Source: Perkinsus olseni (Eukaryota; Perkinsozoa; Perkinsida; Perkinsidae). From it: a stretch of 24,919 nucleotides of DNA. This document shows positions 16,728-24,919 of this stretch, in pieces; position 1 is the first letter of the stretch, and every line of letters begins with the position of its first letter. A model generated the notes under the pieces. The model did not search any database and was not told the DNA's origin. It saw only the letters and a list, made by a program, of their open reading frames with translations. The position numbers and the translations under genes are program-made. The stretch spans positions 1 to 24,919 of the forward strand of contig JABANP010000650.1 of assembly GCA_013115135.1 (NCBI GenBank), given 5' to 3'.

Positions 16728-19119
16728 TCAGGCTCCTCCCTTTGAGGTAGACAACATATCCTCGGTTTCCTTCTGCTGTTCCTTGTCCTTGTCGCTCACA
16801 TACTGTTGGACCAGCAACTGCTTCTTCTTAGCCAGAATGAGCTTATCAATCTCTCCCTCCGTCGGAACAGACACAAACCTACAAAAAGCTACATGACCGC
16901 GCGCCACGAAATTCCCCACAGCGTACGACTTATACGCCGCTGCAGTTGCCTGTCTTCGGCTCGGCGACGACGGAGTAGGTTGAGCGACTGCTGCAGTAGC
17001 GCTACTAGCACTACCACTCGACGCCGTCCTCCCGCGCTTGTGCGGACTTATCCCGTGCGTACGACGGTACCTGTGAAGTCAGCTTATGAAGCGCCAGCCG
17101 TCACCGTTGTCGCGCCATACTCTTCCTCAGCCTCCAGCTGCAACTCTAGCTCTCGCTGCGACTCCTCGAGTAACTGAACAGAACAGCCGTCGTGCAAAAA
17201 CGACGGCCCGGCCAGATTACTTGAACTTCGTCGTCATCAGCACGCCAACCGAAGTAGTCTGGTTCGATGTCCTGGTACCTGAGAGCAACCATTCGCTCCG
17301 GATATGGTGACACCGTGGGGTTGTTCACAGAGTTAATTCTGAATTTTGAGATTCCATTCTGAAATCGCATTTAAGGGGTGGTAATCGATTCTGAATGTCA
17401 GAATTAGTTCTCTGAACAACTCGGCTAATTCGGATTCTGGTCAGCACCGGAAGTGAGTGCGACCGTGGATTTTCCTTCGACACAGTGTATCGATTACTAA
17501 AATCCCGGCTCTTCGTCCGCGACCTTGCGTAACATACAATGGGAAAAGAGCTCAAGTCGCGAATCGATCAGCCGGGGAGGAGACACTCCTACCAGGCGAC
17601 CCTCCATCGGGTAGGAGATGCATTTCAAGAAATTTTCATAATTTCTCACTCGCCATGACCTACATCATAAGTGGACCTAGCTACTCGAGCAGCTATCGAG
17701 CGACGTTCTCCTAGGCCCCGACCCTATGCGAATCAGTCCACCATTTCGACTCTTGCAGTAGTATGCTTCGCAACAAAAGAATCTTTTGGCCGCGTCAAGT
17801 GCGCTCTTAAGTCGAAGATTCCTCAGAAATGTTCTGGCGAATTGAGCGACTGAAGCAGTGGTGGAATTACGAGTGCTGCGGCCAATCCCACCGGCAGCTG
17901 CTGCTCCTGCGACGTGCGGCATAGTGGCCTCATTGTTGCATGTGGCATAGTGGCCTCGATGTATCATTACAATATGATAGTTCGACGACCGGCGTTCTCG
18001 CGTCGCCAGGCACCATGGTCTCATCTTTGCATGTCGCGCTCCTCGCTACTCTGTTTTCGCATTTCCCACACGTCCCCATTGCCAGCGCACGCCACGATTG
18101 AATCAAAAAACAGGGAAGAGCGATGACACTCCCTTCGAGTCACCTCAATCTCTCATCACGAGCGGTCGAGCACCCGTCACCACCACCGACGCTCCGTCCC
18201 CTAGTACAGTTCTTTCCTGGTCCGTCGTTTTTTCCTTTCAGCATCCTCAGCGGCCCTCATCGCCCTCTGATGCTCGAACAGCTCCCTTACTCCCGGCAGA
18301 TCCTTGGCAGCTCCAAAGTACTTGTAGCCATCTAAAAGGGAATCATAACCGAATTTTCTAATGCGATCGACTGAGTTACTTCCTCCGATGATCTCAGCGC
18401 CTTCACCAGCTTCCCCCGCACCAGCCCGCATGGCCGAGTAGTCCGGACCTCCCAACGCTCTTATTTGGTCTTCCCAGTGCTTCCTACCATAAATCCCCCA
18501 AATCATCTCTTCCCTTCACGTTCGCCATTACTTAGTTCGCAGCAGTCTGTTGATGAGGTCGTTGAGTTCTCTTATTTTTTGCTCTCCTAAGGACGCATTT
18601 TGGATGTCGGATATGTTTTTGGAGATGTCCCGGACCTGAAAGTTAGTGAAGCGTCGCTCGAGAGCTACTGATGCAAAGAGCATAAATTCCTACTAAGTCA
18701 CATTAGGAATGACCCATAGACAAAAAAAATCACAATAATCGATTCACCTGTATCAAAATACAAGGTTTGGCTGGTTGAGATTGATAACCGTTTCACGTCT
18801 GATGTCAAAGATACTTTATACTTCTTTATTATAGAAAAGAGAATCGTTACTAGAAACTTTCAGTCTAAGAAGAAAAGCCAATTTTTTCAGCCCCAAGAAC
18901 GCCTACCAGAGTTTGTCGCCAGTGCACGCAGTCCTTCAGAGAGGTACAGTCGGTCGCGTACCTGAAGCAAAACAGAATTGTGAATCGACCGCTACTACCA
19001 CCTCCTCACCTGGGTCGGTTGTAGTGAGGACGCTGAAAAAGCTGGCCGGTCTCGATTTTCCTCTGCTGGTCGACCCAGCGATTTAACAGGTGCATCGCCT
19101 TCTCCTCAGAACGAGCCAT
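16728..19119 (-). CDS. ISY1: Pre-mRNA-splicing factor ISY1
   Basis: Seven exons on the minus strand: 19119-19010, 18961-18907, 18635-18532, 18483-18208, 17278-17221, 17173-17121 and 17070-16728. They join to exactly 999 nt (332 residues). All introns are GT-AG; five are 47-50 nt, two are long (271 and 929 nt). The N-terminus MARSEEKAMHLLNRW, then CVHWRQTL, IQNASLGEQKIRELND and KHWEDQIRALGGPDY match the ISY1 order. KYFGAAKDLPGVRELFE is the diagnostic block. DIEPDYFGWRADDDE and a C-terminal GHVAF, then VPTEGEIDKLILAKKKQLL finish it. Known role: ISY1 belongs to the Prp19-associated (NTC) complex and binds the catalytic spliceosome in the nucleus. The protein is longer than the human one (about 285 residues) because of inserts after GGPDY and a Ser/Thr/Ala-rich linker in the last exon. 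It is divergent from SAR1, 341 bp between start codons. Confidence 0.95.
17320..17420. mobile_element. MITE-like 101-bp inverted-repeat element in ISY1 intron 4
   Basis: The left end GTTGTTCACAGAGTTAATTC and the reverse complement of the right end (GTTGTTCAGAGAACTAATTC) share GTTGTTCA and TAATTCTGA with a few mismatches. The interior is rich in ATTCTGA in both orientations. No convincing target-site duplication is visible. The host intron (17279-18207) is by far the longest of the gene and also contains a direct repeat GGCATAGTGGCCTC (about 17919 and 17943). Confidence 0.55.
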
Positions 19120-19460
19120 CTTGTATTACCAACAGACCAACAACGACTAGGAGAATACGGACTCTTTCGGAGAAGGTACAAGTTACCCGGGCGCTGAGTG
19201 GCGCTTGAGACGGTGGTGACGTGTTCGGTCGCAGCGGCAAAGGCCTTAACGGCTACATTTCTCCATTGGGACGAACGAGATGCAAGAAATTTTTTCGTGC
19301 ATTTTTTTCTGTGAATTTTGACTTTTTTCAGTGGTCGTTGGTGAAAGTGCGCGGTCGTGGGAATAGGGAAAGTATCCTAGAGTTAGCAGCTGTGGGAGTA
19401 TCCGAGGTCGACCATGGTCATTCACGGAATAGTTATTATCATACCCTCTTTCTCTCGGCA
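19120..19460. promoter_or_regulatory. Shared spacer between divergent ISY1 and SAR1
   Basis: 341 bp separate the two ATGs, so both promoters must lie here or overlap the 5' ends. On the plus strand a TTTTGACTTTTTTCAG acceptor (ending 19331) precedes SAR1 and could be a 5'UTR intron or trans-splice site. On the minus strand TACAAG directly abuts the ISY1 ATG. No TATA box can be assigned confidently. Confidence 0.5.
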
Positions 19461-20060
19461 ATGTTCCTCGTCAATTGGCTGTGGGACGCTCTCAGCTATC
19501 TAGGCCTGTCTCGCAAGAACGCCAAGATTCTCTTCCTGGGGTTGGACAACGCCGGAAAAACTACGCTTTTACACATGTTGAAGGATGACAAAGTCGCTAC
19601 TCACGTCCCCACCCTGCATCCGCACTCGGAAGAATTGCTGATCGGAAAGATACGCTTCAGAACCTTTGACTTGGGCGGCCATGAGACAGCTCGGCGTATT
19701 TGGAAGGACTACTATGCTACTGTGGACGGAATTATTTTTCTGGTGGACGCGGCCGACCGGACCCGTTTTTTGGAGGCGGCTGAGGAGCTGAGGCAACTAC
19801 TCGAGTGCCAGGAGCTTTGTACGGTCCCGATCGCGGTTTTGGGAAACAAGATCGACATCAGAAACGCGGCTGGCGAGGAGGAGTTCAGACAGTGTCTCGG
19901 TTTGCATTCTCATACTACCTTCGGAAGGGAAGTTAAGTCCGGCGCCGCCCAGAGTGCTCAGGAGTCTGGCATCCGTCCGGTGGAGGTTTTTATGTGCTCT
20001 GTCGTCAAGAGAATGGGGTATGCTGAGGGGTTCAAGTGGCTGGCGCAATTCCTGGACTGA
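19461..20060 (+). CDS. SAR1: Small COPII GTPase Sar1
   Basis: 199 residues, one exon. ATG 19461 is chosen because it gives the family N-terminus [16 protein letters not shown], the amphipathic hydrophobic helix Sar1 uses in place of a myristoyl group. The frame is open upstream to 19221, but that part has no homology. G1 is GLDNAGKT (27-34), the switch I threonine lies in PTLHP (51), G3 is DLGGHE (70-75) with the catalytic His74, and G4 is NKID (129-132). [16 protein letters not shown] closes the protein. Known role: GTP-bound Sar1 inserts into the ER membrane and recruits Sec23/24 to start COPII vesicle budding. Length and motifs are normal for the family. The lack of coding introns contrasts with its neighbours. 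Confidence 0.97.
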   Translation: MFLVNWLWDALSYLGLSRKNAKILFLGLDNAGKTTLLHMLKDDKVATHVPTLHPHSEELLIGKIRFRTFDLGGHETARRIWKDYYATVDGIIFLVDAADRTRFLEAAEELRQLLECQELCTVPIAVLGNKIDIRNAAGEEEFRQCLGLHSHTTFGREVKSGAAQSAQESGIRPVEVFMCSVVKRMGYAEGFKWLAQFLD

Positions 20061-20064
20061 TTTT

Positions 20065-21130
20065 GTTGTGATGGTGATGAGCATGGATGATAGTGGTTTA
20101 TTAAGTAGATTAGTGAAACTAAGACGCGAGCTTGCGTTAATTACACACGGGATGAGCTTGGAATTTGTATTTTCGTTTCCGCTCTTACAACTCAGGCTCT
20201 TGACGACTTTCTGTGGTGTTGTTGTGAAGCCATTATTGTGATGATGATGAGCATGACGATGATAGTGGTTTATTGATTGGTTGCGTAGGTTAGTGAAACT
20301 GAGAAGCCTGCTTGTGTTAATTACGGATGGGCTTCTGTGCTCTCGGTTCCAGTCAGAGTAAGTAACGACTCAGGAGAGCTCTCAGAATACGCTGTTGACG
20401 ACTTTCTCCTGCTCCTGCAACCCGTCATTACGATGGTGATGAGCATGATGATGGTGGTTTATTACATTAAGTTGGATAGGTTAGTGAAACTACGAAGCTT
20501 GCTTGCGTCCATTGCAGACGGAAGCTGATCGGTCAGTTCGGCACTTTCGATTTCGTTTCAACTCGAGAGCACTTAGGGAGAAAGCAGCCAAACGCCCTGT
20601 TGCTCACGCGAAGCAATTTTTACGATTATGGATGATAGCGGTTTTCAAGTTGAATAGGTTAGTAAGACTAGTAAGGACTTCATTGGTGACTCGTGTAATC
20701 TACCCGATATTTTCAATTTCGTTTCCATTGGAAAGAACTCAGAACCCCGAGAAGGGTAGGTCAGTGAGACCACACGAAGCTTGCATTCATGACAGCCGGG
20801 AGCTGATAATGGTTTCACCTGTGGCTCGTGTAATCTACCATCTTCGACATGCTTAATTTCGTTTCCGCTCCAAAAAAACTCATTATCAGTCTGTAGATAT
20901 TTCCGGTGCTCTCCCCGGGCTGCCAGTGGAAAAAATTGCCCGGAAAATCGCTTCAAAATCGTCCAGGTCTGTCGTGTCTATTTTCGTTTCCGCTCCTAAA
21001 GCTCATTGTCACTGATCCGTAGGTTTCAGCCTGAATGCTCTCAACCGGTTCTTCGGGCATGCCGATAGAAGGTTCTACCCAATAAATCGCGATAGAATCT
21101 ATCATGTATAATTTCGTGTCCTCTCGTCCA
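20065..21130 (+). repeat. Decayed tandem array downstream of SAR1
   Basis: A motif close to ATTTCGTTTCCGCTC recurs at about 20171, 20343, 20551, 20717, 20855, 20981 and 21111, spaced 126-208 bases. In the left half each unit also carries GATGATGAGCATG, GGTTTATT and TAGGTTAGTGAAACT (about 20075, 20245 and 20430), and AAGCTTGC in several. The right-hand units are shorter and more diverged, but keep CTCGTGTAATCTACC and the closing motif. No open frame follows the period. It starts at the SAR1 stop, so it may lie in its 3' UTR. Confidence 0.7.
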
Positions 21131-21343
21131 GGGGAGCTGCTATGACGCTTATTTTTTTCTCTCATTCTCAACAGCCCAACCTGTCTGGAGATAAGTCTGA
21201 TTTTTACCAGTGTTTGTATGACTCTTATGGTACTAGCCGATCATCTATCTCCTACCGCACCTTCCCCTATTGACCCCCGTAGCAGCACCAACAGTAGTAA
21301 TATCATTACTATCATAAACACTGTGACGGTCTTCCTTTCTCAG

Positions 21344-24019
21344 GCGCAAGTGAGTCGCGAAATGTGGAGAAAGTGAACCCGTTTTTGACTTATCAAAATA
21401 ACGTGTCCCAAGCTGGTAAGATCCACCTTAGTCGGGTTCAAAATCGGACTAACTTCCGAGTGCGGCCAGGCTGCCGTGGATGATCCACTCGGAATGAACT
21501 TCTTGTCTTTACTGACGGACTTTCGCCGCTCTCATTTCGAAATGGACCGAACTGGTTCGTTCTCGGTAACCTAATTAACTACTTCCCTAGCGACGACTGA
21601 GTAATAATTTTTAATTGTTTCTTTTTTCAGGCGACTTGTCCTCGTTCGCCCTGGTCCTCATGCTTGAGGGAATTCGAAGCGACTTTGCGTTCTCTGAGAA
21701 CGATCTTTGGTCGACTTTTGTGAAGTAAGATTGGACGGGCATCGTACCCTTGGTAGTCGACTGAGAATGTTGATCATCACTAGGTCGCGTAGGACTAGTG
21801 TATCGGTTGTTCGGAGAACTCACTGGTCCCTCTTCGACTTTCAATATTAAAACCGGGTAATGTCTTCGCTGTATGTATTTTTAACGCTTCGTGTACAGCC
21901 ATCCTGAGCGAATAAAAATTACTCTATCATCTTCGGATTTTTCTGTAAAAATGATGGTTATCAGTTTCGAGTAGGACCAGTAGGCCAGACTCTGAGCGTT
22001 TCTCCCTATCGTAACACGCAGTTTCAGGCTTCCGAGTTTCCGCTAGTCTAATCAACCTGTTTGCTGCTTTGATACAGGTACGGTCCGTTGAAGACAGTGC
22101 AGCTGCTAGATTCTGTATCGGCCCCGGACGTGGCTCTGGTGGAGTTTCAGGAGAACTCGGACGCACAGGAATGCCAGAGACATCTTGATGGTGAGGCTGT
22201 GGTTTCCATCTCAGTATTAAAGACTCTGGTCGAACTGGATCGACGTCATTATTGACTTCCAAATTAGGGGACGTATCTTAGTGCTTTGGACGCACGGGAA
22301 CGTGAACCGTTATCATAGTCCTTGGGAAAGGCCCTCAGCAACATTCAGATCATTATTGCGGCAAAGGCGGAAAGTGTCTCCAAAAAAATTCTGAATAAAT
22401 TTTCAAAAATTTTCGATTTTGATATCTTTTCTGCAAGGTATGGTACTCAAGCTTGAGGGGGACACCTGTGTTATGCGCTTGAAACGATTTAGTGCGGACG
22501 TTGAGAAGGAACTGCGAGTAGGAACCCTTCAGGAGTGGTTGTGGCTGTGATTGTAGCATTTAGAATCTACTCGAAACCGCAGCAGCGGCAAGCCTTCAGC
22601 GAGAAGGTAAGGCCAGTCGGTGAAGTCCTCTGTCGACTCTGTCCGTCTATGGGAAGTTGGAGGTCCAGGCATCGACGCTGAGGGGTTCGCAGCGATGAGC
22701 TCTGGTGGACGCTGGTGCGCACGGTAGTACTAATAGGTTCGGTAGTGGCGAGTCGTGAGCTGCTTCTTGTGGAGCGCTGTTTCCGCCAACCTTTTCGGTT
22801 GGGTGTCTTGCACCTTATGCGCCGTTCTTCTCAGTTTTGTCTTGGTTTTTTTGCTTCCCCTTTTTCGTCGCCTTTTTTCCTTTTTTTTATTTTCCTTTCC
22901 AATTTTTACCGTCCACTTTTACCGTTTATTATTAAATACCTTATATTCTTTTTATGAATTATCTCATTTTTGATTTTTCCAAAATTTTCCGTCAGCTGCT
23001 GCTTCAGGTTTGTGATTGGAGCTGAGAGAATGCACAAGGACTTCCCGATTGTTGGCAGAATTATTGGACCGAATGGCGAGCACATGAAGGAAATTCATAA
23101 TAAGACCTCTGCAAAATTAAGACTGAGGGGACGCAGAAGTAGCGGGAAGGAAGGGCGAGTTGAGATTTTCTGATGGTGGTTTTGTGGAAGGTAATTATCG
23201 AGAAGGACCGGAGCAGAAGGAGTCTGACGAACCGTTGCATCTTTGTGTGTCGAGCAATGATGAGGTTGGAAGGAGTATCTTAGGTCGACCCTTGCAGGAT
23301 ACGAATTAGGTCTCTTATCGGCGCACGTGTGAGATGGTTGAACATCTTATGAAAGGAGTTTATGAAGACTATGGAGTGTGGTGCTCGCAAAGGGGCATAC
23401 CGGTAGTATCTTAGGTCGAAGCGTGCAGGGAATCCAATATGTCGGTTGGTGACCAGATACCAGCGATACAGATGATTATGGTCGAGGGTTCGACACAGGA
23501 GTCACTAGAAGACAAACTTCACGTACCGGTTCTTTCGTCTGCCACGGCATTTTACGGCTTTTCTATCAGGAACTTTATGCAGCACAGAACATGCTGCTAG
23601 GCAAGAAAAGGAGAAGTGCGCTAGGGGAAGCTTCCGATGATGAAGATGATGACGGCGTGGCAGCGCCGAAGGCGGTGGACCCGAGGTTGCCGGAAAACCA
23701 ACCGCATGGCTTCGACGCGGTAAGGGAGGGGAGTGGTTAGATCGGGAGAGAATCTTTTGGTCATGCTAGTCACAAACGGGGCCGGCTTATAAAAGATTGC
23801 GCAGCGATGTTGGTGGTGCGTCGAAGATATGCCGTCATTGGCTGCGAGGACAGTGCCACTATGGCGATAGGTAGGAGTATCTTAGGTCGAAGCTAGGAAG
23901 ATTCATTTCTGCTCAGGTGTAGTTTTCGTCATGTAGTGCCCCCAGGCATGGCCCCTCCGCCACAGAATTTGGTATTTTTGCAGGGAGGGGATCCAACTAG
24001 CTTGCTTAGAGGAGCCTGA
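21344..24019 (+). CDS. RNA-binding protein with RRM, KH and CCCH zinc finger (5' end not found)
   Basis: Thirteen exons: 21344-21415, 21631-21724, 22078-22190, 22438-22517, 22564-22606, 22657-22723, 23008-23138, 23191-23264, 23310-23402, 23457-23522, 23570-23719, 23770-23870 and 23917-24019. All phases agree and give 394 residues to a TGA. Residues about 30-115 form an RRM (FALVLMLEGI, LWSTFVKYGPLKTVQLL, DVALVEF). About 155-250 is a KH domain with GRIIGPNGEHMKEI (GPNG is the GxxG loop), AKLRLRGR, EPLHLCVSS and MVEHLMKGVYEDY. About 348-366 is a C-x7-C-x5-C-x3-H finger (CRHWLRGQCHYGDRC, then H). Between KH and finger lie KKRR and an acidic DDEDDD run. Known: similar KH and CCCH blocks occur in apicomplexan RNA-binding proteins; I cannot name an orthologue. 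Nine introns are GT-YAG and three end in AAG (22437, 22656, 23190). Three short introns share a 15-base motif. The first exon is missing from this model. Confidence 0.82.
21688..21702. repeat. Odd palindrome, 7+1+7, in a coding exon
   Basis: CGTTCTC, T, GAGAACG inside exon 2 of the RNA-binding gene model. It is the only one of the set found right of 16203 and, alone, is within chance expectation. Confidence 0.88.
23274..23288 (+). repeat. Intron motif AGTATCTTAGGTCGA, copy 1
   Basis: Lies in the 45-nt intron 23265-23309, 10 bases from the donor. Confidence 0.93.
23405..23419 (+). repeat. Intron motif AGTATCTTAGGTCGA, copy 2
   Basis: Lies in the intron 23403-23456, two bases from the donor. 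The match with copy 3 extends to AGC, and a TGCAGG follows as in copy 1. Confidence 0.93.
23876..23890 (+). repeat. Intron motif AGTATCTTAGGTCGA, copy 3
   Basis: Lies in the 46-nt intron 23871-23916, which splits the zinc-finger codons, five bases from the donor. Confidence 0.93.
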
Positions 24020-24175
24020 ACTAATTCAAGACCGAGGCGACGGGGGTCGCTCCTGACAGGTTACCAACTGTTACTTTGCTCCTTATATTTTTTGTGATCT
24101 TATTTTCTGTTAATTGATCTCTGTTGTGTTCGTCATGAGGGGTGTGAAAGAGGTTGGCCAGAGCCGGTTGAAGTA

Positions 24176-24801
24176 ATGGCAAGTTATCAGGAGGACGACG
24201 TGGACCCAACAGAAGATCTGCCTTTGACGCCGCGTAAGGAGCAGTGAGTTTTGCCACTACTGAGTTTCCGGAATATTCGTTTGTGCACGCAGAATACCGT
24301 AATTCAATTTAGTACTAAACCTGTATAATACTATAGAAATGTACTTAGACTAACTAGATAGTAATACTCATAATACATATTGTATCCCTATTACTTAATA
24401 TGAGTTTTTTTATAAAGATTAGTAATCCCTTCTGAGATTCAGAATCGATTCTGGAATTAATCCTTACAACCTAGAATGGACTTGTTCCTGTTTCGATTCT
24501 GAGTTTCGAATTGGTTTGTCGAACGCTCCCTGCGGATTTTGCAGGCACACAAGAAGCGCTGCGGCGGACGGGAATCAGCCCCCTCAACCTGGAAGCCGAA
24601 AGCCTTTCAAGAGTACCCTCATCTTCTTGTATCATCATTGCTTACCTATCTCGCCCGTCTTGGACAGGTTCCACGTTAATGGCGATTCGGTGGAGCTTCA
24701 GCGGCTACGGTTTTAACCATTATGAAACGAAGCGAAGGGAGAGGATCAGTCGGGTTCTTGCTGAGCGTGCGGTAGGACAAGGGAAGCTGCCCTGTCTGTA
24801 G
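24176..24801 (+). CDS. Small unrecognised protein, three exons, 89 residues
   Basis: Exons 24176-24243, 24545-24612 and 24668-24801 join to 270 nt. Donors are CA/GTGAGT and AAGA/GTACCC; acceptors are ATTTTGCAG and TTGGACAG; phases 2 and 1 are consistent. The N-terminus is acidic (MASYQEDDVDPTEDLPLTPR), the middle Pro/Gly-rich and the C-terminus basic (HYETKRRERISRVLAERA), with no signal peptide or membrane segment. I recognise no domain. Intron 1 (301 nt) is AT-rich and contains the perfect palindrome CAGAATC / GATTCTG (24440-24453) and ATTCTGA motifs like those of the element in ISY1 intron 4. It follows the RNA-binding gene by 156 bases on the same strand. Alternative: the last two exons belong to a longer isoform of that gene. 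Confidence 0.5.
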
Positions 24802-24919
24802 GCCTAGGGTTGGTAGTAAATACATCGGTGAGTTTAGGGATGATTTTTTTGAAGTTGTGAGCCTGTCGTTGGCGTCGTTGCGGAGGTGGAACCAGCGAGG
24901 TTCGTGATGGACCCGCGTA

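Noticed and set aside
17677..18024. 115-residue minus-strand frame inside ISY1 intron 4
   Set aside because: Low-complexity Ala/Arg/Ser composition partly from a direct repeat, and it would interrupt a well-supported splice model without homology to ISY1.
19221..19460. In-frame N-terminal extension of the SAR1 open frame
   Set aside because: It carries a TTTTTTCAG acceptor, lacks homology, and the ATG at 19461 gives the standard Sar1 N-terminus and length.
22715..22973. Hydrophobic open frames (Phe/Leu-rich) as a membrane protein
   Set aside because: They lie in the T-rich intron 22724-23007 of the RNA-binding gene; the hydrophobic residues come from poly-pyrimidine sequence.
23403..23456. 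A 12-base or 26-base ultra-short intron at 23403
   Set aside because: The 12-base version leaves an open frame, but the two sister introns with the same motif require the full 45-46 nt, and the 54-nt version fits the usual size. The 26-base version shifts into a stop.

Overview
This window is nuclear DNA of a protist with short GT-AG introns, mostly 45-55 nt. The secreted-protein families, very small introns and intermediate GC suggest an alveolate, most likely Perkinsus or a relative. That assignment is an inference from style; no marker gene in the window proves it.

The window has two halves. Positions 1 to about 16,700 are gene-poor and repeat-rich. They hold three paralogous small secreted-protein genes (8-759, 12600-13034, 13543-14571), one larger secreted glycoprotein-like gene on the minus strand (9437-11098), a probably broken secreted-protein gene (2414-2868, minus), a decayed hAT-type transposase (about 5368-6046) and a 5'-truncated LINE carrying RNase H (7363-8241) between inverted repeats. 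The space between them is full of perfect inverted repeats whose arms are separated by exactly one base. Positions 16,728 to 24,919 are a compact housekeeping block. ISY1 (splicing factor, minus strand, seven exons) is divergent from SAR1 (COPII GTPase). A decayed tandem array follows, then a 13-exon RRM-KH-CCCH RNA-binding protein gene and a small unrecognised three-exon gene. Exons were joined by hand from splice signals, phase and homology; the joined lengths are multiples of three in every case.

The strongest unusual signals are: (1) at least 29 perfect odd palindromes with arms of 7-18 bp and a one-base centre, 28 of them in the first 16.2 kb, where chance predicts about 1.5 in the whole window; several are chained as arm, inverted arm, arm; (2) a secreted family whose signal-peptide DNA is 78/79 identical between copies 13.5 kb apart while the mature region diverges abruptly; (3) a 15-base motif repeated exactly in three short introns of one gene; (4) a 44-base perfect repeat whose neighbouring 28 bases are inverted in one copy relative to the other.
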